NCBI RefSeq assembly: GCF_051414115.1
Contig: NZ_JBLKNZ010000002.1
Span: 62,001-126,000 of the forward strand
Direction of reading: 5' to 3'
Source: Halovenus marina
GTDB lineage: Archaea; Halobacteriota; Halobacteria; Halobacteriales; Haloarculaceae
Length of the DNA: 64,000 bases
Each line of letters starts with the position of its first letter. The stretch's first letter is position 1. This document shows, one piece after another, positions 9,601-17,599 of this stretch. The translations under genes were made by a program, and so were the position numbers. Under the pieces are notes generated by a model that did no database searches, was not told where the DNA came from, and was given only the letters and a program-made list of their open reading frames with translations.

Positions 9601-10359
9601 TTCGAGCCGGCTGACCATCGCCTCGGGATCGAGATCCGAGGGAGTCAGGTCGTCCAATCCATCGGCCGTTCCGGTCTCCTTCTCGAAGAGCGTCGGCAGA
9701 ACCACGTCGGCCAGCGCGTTGTACTGCTGGACGTTCACCCAGTCGTACTTGTCCGGGTTGGCGACGGTATCGCGAAGCGCAGCCCGAGCGTGGGTCGTAC
9801 GGTCGGGCCACGCATCGGTCGTCCGGTACCAGTCCTCGAAGTAAGCCACGTCTAGCTGGGGGGAGAGCCCGCCTTCGACGCCGGTGAGGCGTTCCGACGT
9901 GTGGGCGGCCTGCAGGACGATTTCACTGAAGCTGAGTTCCTTCTGCCCTTGGTGCTTCAGGAGATTCACCGAGATCGGGATGACCTCGTACTCGTCGTGA
10001 ATTGAGTCCCACGTTGTCTGCAGCGTCGACAGATCGCGCCCGTCAGTCAGTTGTCCCCAGATGTCGTCTCGCTGGCGGAGCCACTCGCTGTCCATCAGGC
10101 CGCGAAGCACGCTGAGGAGGTGGCTCTTCCCGCTGCCGTAGTATCCGTAAAGCCAGTAGTTTGCTCCCGACCGCATGTCCTCCGAACGACCGAGCAACCG
10201 TGCGAGGAAGTCGGACATGAAGTCCTCGGCCTCGTCGGTCACGTGGTAGGTGTCAATAGAGTCCAGCCGATGGTCGCGGCCATCGTCTTCCCGGTCGATA
10301 CGCACGGACTCCTCAAAGTCGGCGCCGACATCGGCGGTGAACCACGATTCGTTCGTCAT
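6649..10359 (-). CDS. brxC: BrxC-like P-loop ATPase, first copy
   Basis: With the start at 10359 the protein is 1236 residues. Walker A is GYYGSGKSH at about residues 72-80, and Walker B-like LVLLLDEVSLFIG lies near residue 285. The preceding LYGYYGSGKSHLL block is typical of BrxC/PglY (DUF499-like) proteins. I chose the ATG at 10359 over a GTG 27 bp upstream because it forms an ATGA overlap with the brxA stop and has a near-perfect Shine-Dalgarno GGAGGAGG a few bases upstream. The protein is expected to be cytoplasmic and to drive the BREX complex by ATP hydrolysis. It is GC-rich and intact. Confidence 0.9.
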   Translation of the reverse strand: MTNESWFTADVGADFEESVRIDREDDGRDHRLDSIDTYHVTDEAEDFMSDFLARLLGRSEDMRSGANYWLYGYYGSGKSHLLSVLRGLMDSEWLRQRDDIWGQLTDGRDLSTLQTTWDSIHDEYEVIPISVNLLKHQGQKELSFSEIVLQAAHTSERLTGVEGGLSPQLDVAYFEDWYRTTDAWPDRTTHARAALRDTVANPDKYDWVNVQQYNALADVVLPTLFEKETGTADGLDDLTPSDLDPEAMVSRLEQLRSDREDELGRPVKLVLLLDEVSLFIGTDFDRLTELQTLAESVDEVGDGDIQLVATAQAKIEDVQPQFAARGADFSIVKDRFPHRFGLPSRHVGEISTERLLKKTEDGRRATERILERTSNEPETLLVYSGIEQNTEPPLDDIDHERLLDFYPFLPYQPALFLEILSNLRQEARDPAKSIFSGTARAILALVHGLLQEWMEAGEEAHLVSLVDFYDLIEPELEDITPQDVAVIEEIEEQHRQGELEKIDVDVAKAVLLLQHVPETIPMSERNLAVAILSDLDGPTQFQMENRVEDSLQRLRKFIRPTHDETGPKYAFTHPEEREIIEAAEQNLDDPDWDAIIESVDSYLWDDVVRDLSLPTSVEYADTGEQYPVRYEFSVDGNAFDTTVEAGDALDVEVAIEGLSPEVSEVDYDGNPLEWTISEDGLDDLRDNLIEWWSLRAAVGDHTLPKSVERDLSERATRVRSKLVEALKSGSFAVKDRTDLRGLASAVEEFVDVRYPDDFHPVMLQIGDEHLQELRGLSAQDPLPAWAQQIEVATEDPETHGGSIQNNVRAFTGQQLKQSDGSLAMIKILDGIVEKEEQQREKTSELAVYGDARPALCAIIWGLCRKGDFLPVDETGDSLELDSVIDLNELTTTRLKIAGGSGVREALEAGGFIDSTETIPDGMVRLQSANDTLASRLGSLIEDVQLVAESDVQTPHVQGLLDSFVDALKDKQQDANDRHEAVKSRDTDWQRVVEATNDAQEWYDDAKEVWNLRLPALAQLDAQLTLARQSFDWLTDECETASRKLRDNIAEYDDEWWTHDGWDRFNDARTVSPSLDDAIENAWQTFQNSTDVDTLVRELDDHPWIRPPSEFGSNVRPAFENEYITPLRRAVSWYEDISEAVGTVTGGTTGTEADAFIRATDTLVDTEPLRVVTGSEISELRATFEELQTVVGDQRPSEVTAVGVLPSDRESLDAELERLAERRDLSIERTETGVIVR

Positions 10360-11246
10360 GTATCCTCCTCCATCGGTCCGGCCCAACCGTACGTGTTGTC
10401 AACCGGCTCGAGTCGCAATTCTCCGTGGATGCCACTTGCCTTCCAGCTGGGATGGTTGCCGACCCGTTCAGCCAGCGACTCCCAGTACTGCTCCGGCTGG
10501 AAGAGATAGAGCCAACCGCGAGGTTGGGAAAGCCACTCGTCTCCAGCATTCTCCCAAGAGTAGCCTGCCGCGACGAGGAGTGGGATATCGCTGACATTCG
10601 GAGTTTGGCCTTGTTGCGTTTGCTGCGTTTCGATAACACCGATCTCTCGCATCACGCTTCGAAGTCCTTCGCCCCAGCGAGCGGTGGTCGAATCTGCGTA
10701 GTCGAACTGCTCCCCGTCAGAATAATGGAACTCGTTGAGAAGCGACTCGACGATATCCTGTTCAAAATCAAGCACCTCCACACCACGTTCCTGCAGTCGG
10801 CGGACGTACTCGTGAACGACGAATTTGACGAGCGGGTCATCCTCGATGAGATAAAAATACAGCACCTGTGCCTTGTCACGCTTCCCTCCGCAGAGATCGA
10901 AGATCGACGGCAGTCGGGAAATCGCTGGCAGTGACCTGTCTGCGGTTTTGAAACGGGAACTCAATACCCGATAGATCTTGCGCGAACTCCCACGAGTGCT
11001 TCGACCATCACGTCTCTCCTCGAACCAACGATCCTCGACTGTCGTCCAGTCCCTATGTGTCGCGTAGAGTCTTGCCATCTCCTCAGCATTCTCCACGAGG
11101 AGGCCGCACATCGTGAGATCCATCGAAACCTCATCCTTGGAAAATGTCGAGTCCAGCGACGGTAGAGAGGTTCCTTGTCCGTCGTTGCGAATAGGCATAT
11201 TATATGCAGTCCCATCCACGGCACTTATTTGATAGGGATGCTCCAT
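10356..11246 (-). CDS. brxA: BrxA-like BREX protein (DUF1819 type)
   Basis: This is a 296-residue protein. The core (YVRRLQERG, LLNEFHYSDGE, WGEGLRSVMREIGVI) matches the BrxA (DUF1819) pattern of a helical protein ending in a region that positions a small DNA-binding fold. BrxA is a core BREX component and binds DNA in characterised systems. It is the first gene of the minus-strand cluster and overlaps brxC1 by an ATGA. The start is uncertain: ATG codons at 11246, 11198 and 11123 are all in frame. A TATA-like sequence at about 11198-11205 would favour the 11123 start, which would remove 41 weakly conserved residues. Confidence 0.85.
   Translation of the reverse strand: MEHPYQISAVDGTAYNMPIRNDGQGTSLPSLDSTFSKDEVSMDLTMCGLLVENAEEMARLYATHRDWTTVEDRWFEERRDGRSTRGSSRKIYRVLSSRFKTADRSLPAISRLPSIFDLCGGKRDKAQVLYFYLIEDDPLVKFVVHEYVRRLQERGVEVLDFEQDIVESLLNEFHYSDGEQFDYADSTTARWGEGLRSVMREIGVIETQQTQQGQTPNVSDIPLLVAAGYSWENAGDEWLSQPRGWLYLFQPEQYWESLAERVGNHPSWKASGIHGELRLEPVDNTYGWAGPMEEDT
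10364..10371 (-). promoter_or_regulatory. Strong Shine-Dalgarno for brxC1
   Basis: GGAGGAGG on the minus strand lies four bases upstream of the ATG at 10359, inside the 3' end of brxA. It fixes the brxC1 start and is unusually strong for a haloarchaeon, where many genes are leaderless. This fits an internal operon gene that must be initiated by ribosome binding. Confidence 0.75.
11198..11205 (-). promoter_or_regulatory. Possible TATA box for brxA (conditional on a later start)
   Basis: The minus strand reads GCATATAATATGC, a palindromic TATA-like element. If used, transcription would begin near 11175 and brxA would start at the ATG at 11123. If the start at 11246 is right, this element lies inside the gene and has no promoter role. 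Confidence 0.3.
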
Positions 11247-12016
11247 CGTCTAGCATCAGTCCGTCATTTGCTTTGGTGAATCAGCCCAGGAATTCCTACA
11301 AGGGCCCGATTGAGATTAATTGAGTGGCGTTCTATCGCACATTACCTCGCTCTACCGTCCAAGTTTAGACTTGCAAACGCTACTATAGGACAAGTATTTC
11401 CGAGATCTCGAAAGTGCTTCACCGGGCCTGATGGTGCTCTTTTCTGACCATGGGAGCATCTATAGAAAGCATCACACCAGAGACGATCGGCTTGAAACAG
11501 ATGACGGAGTAACGCTACATAGATTGTTCAGAGATACGGAAAATATGGATAGAAGCGACGCCACAATATCTCTCAAGAAAGGTGGAACAAGTTACGTCAG
11601 AACGAAGCAACGCTTTTGACTCCGACAATTGTGACTCTTCAGTATCGTCGAACGCACCTCCTTGCGGGATCCTCCGTCGAGAGTCGCACACGACTGGGTT
11701 CGATTACGTCGCATTAATGGAAACAGGTGATGGGTTTTTCCGAACCCGAGCAACTCCCACCCCCTGATAAGCAGATTAAGCGAACGACGAAGGTTTGGAA
11801 GACAATATGGTCTATACCTCTGGGTGCTGTGGATCATAATGTATTCTCCCCGGGGAATCGATTCCGGAAAGTCTCGGAACTCCCCGTTTACCACAAACAA
11901 GAATCGCACTATTGCTAGGTGTTTGAGTAGGTCGACAAAGGCCCATATGGAATGATTCCAGAAACAACCCAATCACGTTTTTATTACGAGCCAGATAACC
12001 AGTCTAACAAGCAAAG
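11247..12016. other. 770-bp intergenic region between brxA and the orc1 pseudogene
   Basis: No convincing gene is present. Short reading frames on both strands have mixed, non-acidic compositions unlike haloarchaeal proteins. The segment is AT-richer than brxA, with a TTTTTATTACG stretch at about 11978-11988 that could be the old promoter of the orc1 gene starting at 12017. It probably contains the divergent promoters of brxA and orc1 plus decayed sequence. Confidence 0.5.
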
Positions 12017-13043
12017 ATGATCCGCGATGCTCGCGTCCTCCGCGCTGGATTCGTCCCTCGGGAAGTTGAGCATCGCGACGCCGAAGTCAACCACCTCTCC
12101 AGCGTTCTCGAGCCCATCACAAACGGCGAACCCGCCGACACGGCCATCGTTACTGGGCCCAGCGGCGCTGGTAAGACTTGTATCTCGAAGTTCGTCACCG
12201 AACGACTCCGGGAAGAGATTCTCGACGTCGAAACCACATACGTCAACTGCTGGCGCAACTACACCCGGTTCCGAACGCTCTGCCAGATTCTCGATAATCT
12301 CGGCGAGACTATCGATATCCACCGGCAGTCCACACCGCACGACGAACTCGTCGACCGCCTTCAGCAATACGACGGTCCGCGAACCGTCGTCATCCTCGAC
12401 GAGGTCGACCAACTGGAGGATCCCAGCGTGATATACGACCTGCACAGCCTCCCTCAGTTTGCGATCATTTGTATCGCGAATGAGGAAGAGGAACTGTTCA
12501 GCCGCGTCGACGACCGCCTCGTGAGTCGTCTCCGTTCGAGTGAACACGTCCGGATGGACAAGTATCACAACGAGCAGCTGTACGATATCCTGAATTCGCG
12601 CGTGAAGTGGGGCTTGACGAAGACGGGATTACCGACGAACAGCTTTACCGGATTGTAGATGTCGCTGCTGGCAACCCCGGCTTGCCATCGGGATCCCTCG
12701 GACATCCGCGAGCACGGCTGACCGTGAAAACCGCGAACAGATCACTGACGACATGCTCCTTGACGCTGCCGAGGACGCCCGCGCGCAAATCAAGCAGAAG
12801 AACATCGACTCACTCACACCACACCAGCGCGTCGTCTACGACATCGTGCGCGACCACGGCCCGCTCGGGCCAAGTGAGATTCACGAGCGCTATGCCGAAG
12901 AGGTTGATGACCCGCGGACGAAACGGACTGTCCGAACCCACCTCTCGAAGATGACCCAGTACAACCTCCTCAAGGCAGAGGGCACGAGCCGGGATCGAGA
13001 GTACTCGCTTGTCGATTCGGCAGCAGCGTCGCCGATGCAGTGA
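12017..13043 (+). pseudogene. Orc1/Cdc6-type replication initiator, broken by two frameshifts
   Basis: The first frame (12017-12658) encodes an AAA+ core with Walker A TGPSGAGKTC and Walker B VVILDEVDQLED. It aligns well by eye with the intact Orc1 at 50290-51288. Near 12610 the frame jumps: the match continues as DEDGITDEQLYRIVDVAAGNPG. It jumps again near 12680, where it continues in the third frame through TADRENREQITDDM into a normal winged-helix C-terminus ending at 13043. The parts together would make about 340 residues, the full length of the paralogue. This suggests an inactivated initiator from a lost or merged replicon. Sequencing error could mimic one frameshift but two are less likely. 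Confidence 0.88.
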
Positions 13044-13112
13044 TGCCAAAACAGATTCTCGATCGTGTCGTAGCAGACGTTCCGTTTGTCGTGGACTCTG
13101 AAGTAGATCGTC

Positions 13113-13357
13113 GGCACTATTCAGATAAGGTCTGAAGAACGAGGCGGTGTGAGGTTTAGGTGTCCATGTCGAAACCAGACCGCCTTATTGGATGTAGTAC
13201 CGACTTCGAGTTGGGGTTTGTGGAGCGAGCGGCGACACCCGAGCCAGTGATGAAGCTGGGTATCCAGCTGCAGCTGGGTTCATCAATCCACAATAACTGG
13301 GTGAATACTAACTGTTTCTCACGATTTGTACCCAAATGGTCAAGATTATCGAGCTAA
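13113..13357 (+). mobile_element. Left-end remnant of an IS6-type haloarchaeal insertion sequence
   Basis: The terminal sequence GGCACTATTCAGATAAGG begins at 13113 and is followed by CTGAAGAACGAGGCGG. A short reading frame from 13160 encodes MSKPDRLIGC, FELGFVERAATPEP and MKLGIQLQL. This resembles the N-terminus of haloarchaeal IS6-family transposases, in which DFVEREATP and MKLGI are conserved. After about 40 residues the match decays and the transposase is missing its DDE domain. The same end occurs in inverted orientation at 19014-19115. Confidence 0.7.
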
Positions 13358-13455
13358 TTTCAACCCAGCTCTATAGTGACGAAGACACCGGTCTAATACG
13401 AACGACGTGATAGCCAGTTATTTGCCACTTCTCAGGGAATTACCCACACAAGATA

Positions 13456-14790
13456 ATGCCGGGGATCGTGATATTCACCGCCGGTCGCCAGGACGCCTAC
13501 GAGGACTACAAGCGCTCTGTCGATGACGGCCACCCAATTGAGGAACTCGAATCGTACCTTTCACCGGAAGATTGCGAAGAGTTGCGCGTGACATCCGAAG
13601 ACGGGAATGCACACCTGTGGGGCAGTTCTGTCCCTGATAAATGGCATAATGTGGAAGCCGGAGACATCGCCCTCATCTACCATGGCGGTGAATTCGTTGC
13701 TCGAGGCCAAGTGACGCTCCTCCGTGAGAACTACGAGTTGGCCGAGCATCTCTGGAAAGACACAGTCGACCACGACCGATGGGATCCAGACAATCCCTGG
13801 AAATATCTGACCTTCCTCTCTGATATCGAAGAGATTTCTGTTGACGTAGAGGCGTTCAATAAGTTGGTTGGCTATGACGAAACGTATCGGCCACAGGGGT
13901 TCACGCGAGTTGCAGATCATCGATTAGACCAGCTCCGAGAAGACTACGACTCCGTTGAAACCGCTCTGGCAGAACTCACAGGGACTGGTGAAAAAGTGCA
14001 TCACGTCGACGAGACAGAGGTCGAAGAAACCACGGATCTCGCCGACCGTCTCAAAGCCGCCAGTACGAACGGAAGTCGGGCCGAAGAGTTCGAGCAGCTC
14101 GTTGCAAAAGCGTTCACTCGCTTGGGCTGTACGACAAACTGGATTGAAGGCGGCGGCGATACAGACGTCGAAATCCATGCCCCACGACACATTGTTATTG
14201 AGGCAAAGACACGCGGGCCGGGGACGCTCAATACGCTCGAAGCTACTAACGTCGACAAGCATCGCCGGCAGAAAGATGCCGAGCATGCCATCGTTGTCGC
14301 CCCGGCCTTTTCACCGAAGGTTATCGAAAATGCCGAGGCAAACCAGCTAACGACGCTCGCTGTTGATGATCTGATTGCGCTCCTCAATCGGCGGCGACAA
14401 TATGCGATCCCACCAGAGGATGTCCTTGAGCTGCTAACTCGGCCTGGCCCGTTCCAGGATGATCGCCTCGATCTCTTAGACGAACGCATTAACGAACGGC
14501 TCGATGCCGGCGAGACGATACTGAATGTAATTCGAGCGCTTGAACGAGCAGATAGCCCTGTCGAAAGCGCAGCAGATCTACGCTGGATCATAATCGGCAT
14601 GGAAGAGCCGAGTGATGTCCCCGACGAGAACGCGATCAACGAAGCGATCCAACTGCTGAGCCACCCGAGTCTCGGTGTCGTTGAGCGAGTGGAGGAGGGG
14701 TACCAGACAGTCACCAATTACGAAAACGCAGTCGAACTCTTGCAGTCGATAGATGCCGTAATCCAATCAGTGAATAAGCATGAGGAGTGA
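13456..14790 (+). CDS. EVE/PUA-like domain fused to Mrr-like PD-(D/E)XK nuclease
   Basis: This 444-residue protein has an N-terminal part (about residues 1-155) with KWHNVEAGDIALIYHGGEFVARG, which resembles EVE/PUA-type folds that read modified bases. A Mrr-like restriction domain follows at about residues 205-300: FEQLVAKAFTRLGC, then GGGDTDVEI (Asp237) and VIEAKTR (Glu249, Lys251), giving the D-x11-E-x-K arrangement. The C-terminal 140 residues are helical and unassigned. Such fusions are thought to cut DNA carrying modified bases (type IV restriction). It stands alone with its own promoter region and is followed 90 bp later by another PD-(D/E)XK protein, in a segment bounded by IS6 remnants. 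Substrate and activity are inferred. Confidence 0.78.
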   Translation: MPGIVIFTAGRQDAYEDYKRSVDDGHPIEELESYLSPEDCEELRVTSEDGNAHLWGSSVPDKWHNVEAGDIALIYHGGEFVARGQVTLLRENYELAEHLWKDTVDHDRWDPDNPWKYLTFLSDIEEISVDVEAFNKLVGYDETYRPQGFTRVADHRLDQLREDYDSVETALAELTGTGEKVHHVDETEVEETTDLADRLKAASTNGSRAEEFEQLVAKAFTRLGCTTNWIEGGGDTDVEIHAPRHIVIEAKTRGPGTLNTLEATNVDKHRRQKDAEHAIVVAPAFSPKVIENAEANQLTTLAVDDLIALLNRRRQYAIPPEDVLELLTRPGPFQDDRLDLLDERINERLDAGETILNVIRALERADSPVESAADLRWIIIGMEEPSDVPDENAINEAIQLLSHPSLGVVERVEEGYQTVTNYENAVELLQSIDAVIQSVNKHEE

Positions 14791-14881
14791 ATTCTCTATT
14801 GTTTTGCCCCTACGAACCTCGTAGATGACTGCTTCAATAAGCGTGGGAATATTTTAGAAGAAAGGAGATAACAGACGAGAT

Positions 14882-16057
14882 GTGAGCGAATCGACTCTAG
14901 AGCGACAATTAGAGGTGATCAAGCAACAACTTGGAGACACTGGCCGGCTCCCAGTCCCAACGCTGGAGATTATCGGTGAAGAACAACGGGAGCCACACTG
15001 GCAGTCATTGTTAGCGTACTTTCTCAACGGGGAGACCCCTCATGGATTCGGAACGGATGTCCTGGCAGCATTCTTGGACGCGGTAGAGTCACATCCAGAG
15101 ACGACCTTCGAGAGTGGGTTCCAGGATCTCGATCAGGTCGATATCCAAACGGAAGTTCCCACTGGAAATGGCCCAGTTGATCTGCTGCTCTCGTGTGATG
15201 ACGAATGGTTCATCTGTCTCGAACTCAAGGTCGGCTCGCCAGAAACAGGCGACCAGACGGTTCGCTACGCAACTGCGACGAGTCTCGGTGACATCGTGGT
15301 GAGCCAACATGCTGGAACGGGAGAGTATCTGTACCTCGCCCCAGAGAGTGCCCCGGAACCAACTTCTGAAGAATTCGTCGCGATCTCCTGGCATCGGATC
15401 GTGACCCACCTCGAAGATGTCCTCCGAGACGGACACGGACAGTATCCAGCGAAGAGCAGCGCACAGCTCTCCGATTACCTCGACACAATCAAACAGGAAC
15501 TCAACATGACCGACGTCGACAAAATCTCCAAAGAGACGGAACTGTACATCGAACACCATGACATGATCGACCGGCTGAAAGACGCCTACGAAACGGACAG
15601 AAAGCAACTCTTCCGCGACCTCAAGCAAGCGTTTTTCGCCGAGGGTGACGTCGACCTCGAGGACTGGAAAGTCAATAATAGCCCAACGAGGTATATCAAC
15701 TTCTACAAAGAATCGTGGCAGAATCTGGACTCCGGAACCAGCATCGAATACGAACCTCACGTCCACCTGAAACGCGAGTATCCACGTATCCGGCTCCGCC
15801 TCGATATTGAACACGGCGACAAGCACGCAATCCGAGAGGAGTTTCACGATCTACTCGGAGAGAATGGACTCCAAGAACTGGAAACGAACGACTGGGAAGT
15901 GACTGATGGTAGCTACGGCTACCTTGCCAAGTCAATCCCCATCGATTTTGAGACACCGAACGAATCAGTGCGAGAGGCGGCGCAAGAACTCCACCAACTT
16001 CGAGATATCGTCGAGCCCCACATCGAAACGATTGCGGCTAACCATCAGCCCGAGTGA
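14882..16057 (+). CDS. PD-(D/E)XK nuclease superfamily protein (PDDEXK_4 type)
   Basis: This 391-residue protein starts at a GTG. The N-terminus has EEQREPHWQSLLAYFL, where Glu36 corresponds to the helix glutamate of this family. It then has PVDLLLSC (Asp100) and ICLELKVGSPE (Glu114, Lys116), and a QTVRYA helix. This is the catalytic pattern of the PD-(D/E)XK nuclease clan, PDDEXK_4 branch, found in many accessory and defence loci. The C-terminal half is acidic and unassigned. It lies 91 bp after the EVE-Mrr gene on the same strand and may be co-transcribed. All catalytic residues appear intact. Its biological role is not known to me. Confidence 0.75.
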   Translation: MSESTLERQLEVIKQQLGDTGRLPVPTLEIIGEEQREPHWQSLLAYFLNGETPHGFGTDVLAAFLDAVESHPETTFESGFQDLDQVDIQTEVPTGNGPVDLLLSCDDEWFICLELKVGSPETGDQTVRYATATSLGDIVVSQHAGTGEYLYLAPESAPEPTSEEFVAISWHRIVTHLEDVLRDGHGQYPAKSSAQLSDYLDTIKQELNMTDVDKISKETELYIEHHDMIDRLKDAYETDRKQLFRDLKQAFFAEGDVDLEDWKVNNSPTRYINFYKESWQNLDSGTSIEYEPHVHLKREYPRIRLRLDIEHGDKHAIREEFHDLLGENGLQELETNDWEVTDGSYGYLAKSIPIDFETPNESVREAAQELHQLRDIVEPHIETIAANHQPE

Positions 16058-16292
16058 AACCGTAGAGATTTACCCTACTGGTGTAACTCGCTTTTTGTTT
16101 CCCTTTGACTTGCGCGTGGCAGAACCGCTACTGCTTGGTATTCGTATAGAGGGTGATTGTTGTCGGCAACTCTGGTTGAATCACTGATCCGACGATCTCC
16201 ATCCCCACTGCTGCTAATACTTCGCCAAGATCTCCTTGCCAATCATATTCCGTCGCTCCATTTCCTGGTGCTTCTCCGATTTCCATCGCCAG

Positions 16293-17219
16293 TTATTCCC
16301 AGAGCGTCGTTTGGTCATACAGCTCCGGATCGTCGGGAAGGTAGCCAAGCAACGTTTCGGGAGCGAGGCCGATCAGCAAATTGCGATGGCGCGTGAACGA
16401 GACGTTGATACGATTCTCTGTCAGCAGGAACTCGTCTTCAGCCGCGATGTAGTTTGGATCTGAGACGGTGGCGTTCATGGCCATCAGATCGCGCTCACCA
16501 CCTTGGAAGCGGTTTACCGTCTCGACCTGGATGTCCTGTCCTGACTCGTGATCAGCGTCAGCCTCATCGCTGCCGACAGTATATCCGCGTTCCTGCAACA
16601 ACGACTGGACACGTCCCCGCTGAGCGTTATGTGGCGTGACGACACCCACGGTCGCGGAAGACGCAGCCGCCATAATCAACGCTTCTGTCAAGACACTCTC
16701 GATGAGATTCTATTGCCTGTACTCTCGTTCGCCAGAATACGTGAGCAGCGCGACCGTCGCCTCTCCGTCGAAAAGCGTGGCGAACGGCCCGTCAAGGTCG
16801 TCGTCCGCAGCCGGGACTGGATCTGGCTCGCGCCCAGACGAGTATGGAATACCGTCTTTCTCGTAGATCGTTTGCTGTATGAACTGCGCGATCCATTTGT
16901 CGAACCGATACGTCGTATCCAACTGCACCAGTGGAATCTCCATTGCGTCAGAATCACGCTCGCACCCGACCCATGACTCTTGCTCGTCATTAAGGACGTC
17001 GTCACCCCGGAGGAAGCGTATGTAGTCCAGTGTCGACAGGTAGGCTGCTGTAGACCGGATGTCCCGACGGCTGACTTCACTCCAGTCTCGTTTCTGGACG
17101 GGCGGCAGTTGCCGGTGGTCACCACCGACCAGCACCTGGCCGTTCACGGAGTTCTGTGAGATGATGCTGCGAGCAGCCTGGACAGCGCTTGGTGTGCGCA
17201 GGGCTGTTCCAGCGAATCA
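16293..17219 (-). pseudogene. Decayed DNA2/Upf1-type SF1 helicase, C-terminal remnant
   Basis: The recognisable frame begins after a TGA near 17220 and reads through TPSAVQAARSI and LVGGDHRQLPPVQ (SF1 motif III) to TTYRFDKWIAQF. It hits an in-frame TAG at 16710-16712 and then continues in the same frame with GVVTPHNAQRG, ETVNRFQGGERD (motif V) and NVSFTRHRNLLIG (motif VI). The Walker A and B half is absent, although residues upstream to about 17330 in another frame may be helicase-derived. It is therefore both truncated and interrupted by a nonsense codon. Helicases of this type are common in restriction and defence islands, and it lies beside two nuclease genes. Confidence 0.82.
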
Positions 17220-17599
17220 ACCGCTCGACGACCGGTTCTTCCGGTAACTGTCCACCGATCCGGACAGCGGTCCTGAGTGGCGACACTGTCGCGTCGGCGG
17301 TAGCCCGCCGCCGACAGCGACCCCTCATCGCCGAAACTCACCGTTAGTCCTACTTCGAGACAGTCCAAGCACAGAACCAACAGATTCAGCGCCTACTGAA
17401 CGAGATTATGCGGCTGTCGATGTGATCGACTGAGGCTCATCTGAGGGTTGATCCATATATCCCATTACATACAATATCATACTAAATCTTACTGTATTTG
17501 GCAACAGTTGAGAACCCAGTTGTCGACTTTATCCCACCCGTGAACGGGTGGCTTTCGCCTCGCTACTGCTGTACCGCCAAGCGAGTAGGGCAGGATAAT
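17220..17599. other. 380-bp stretch with IS debris
   Basis: No intact gene is visible. Positions 17220-17330 may hold a frameshifted piece of the adjacent helicase. An AT-rich section at 17450-17505 is followed by the TnpB-element-type hairpin at 17534-17551. Confidence 0.4.
17534..17551. repeat. Solo hairpin matching the end of a TnpB element
   Basis: CCACCCGTGAACGGGTGG is a perfect 8-bp stem with a 2-nt loop. The same sequence, with one more base pair, is the hairpin just after the tnpB at 48234-49478. Here there is no tnpB beside it, so it is probably a leftover right end of an IS1341/IS605-type element. Confidence 0.6.

Noticed and set aside
11592..11972. A 126-codon minus-strand frame in the brxA-orc1 gap
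   Set aside because: Composition is basic and mixed, with no acidic bias, no promoter and no family resemblance; treated as noncoding.
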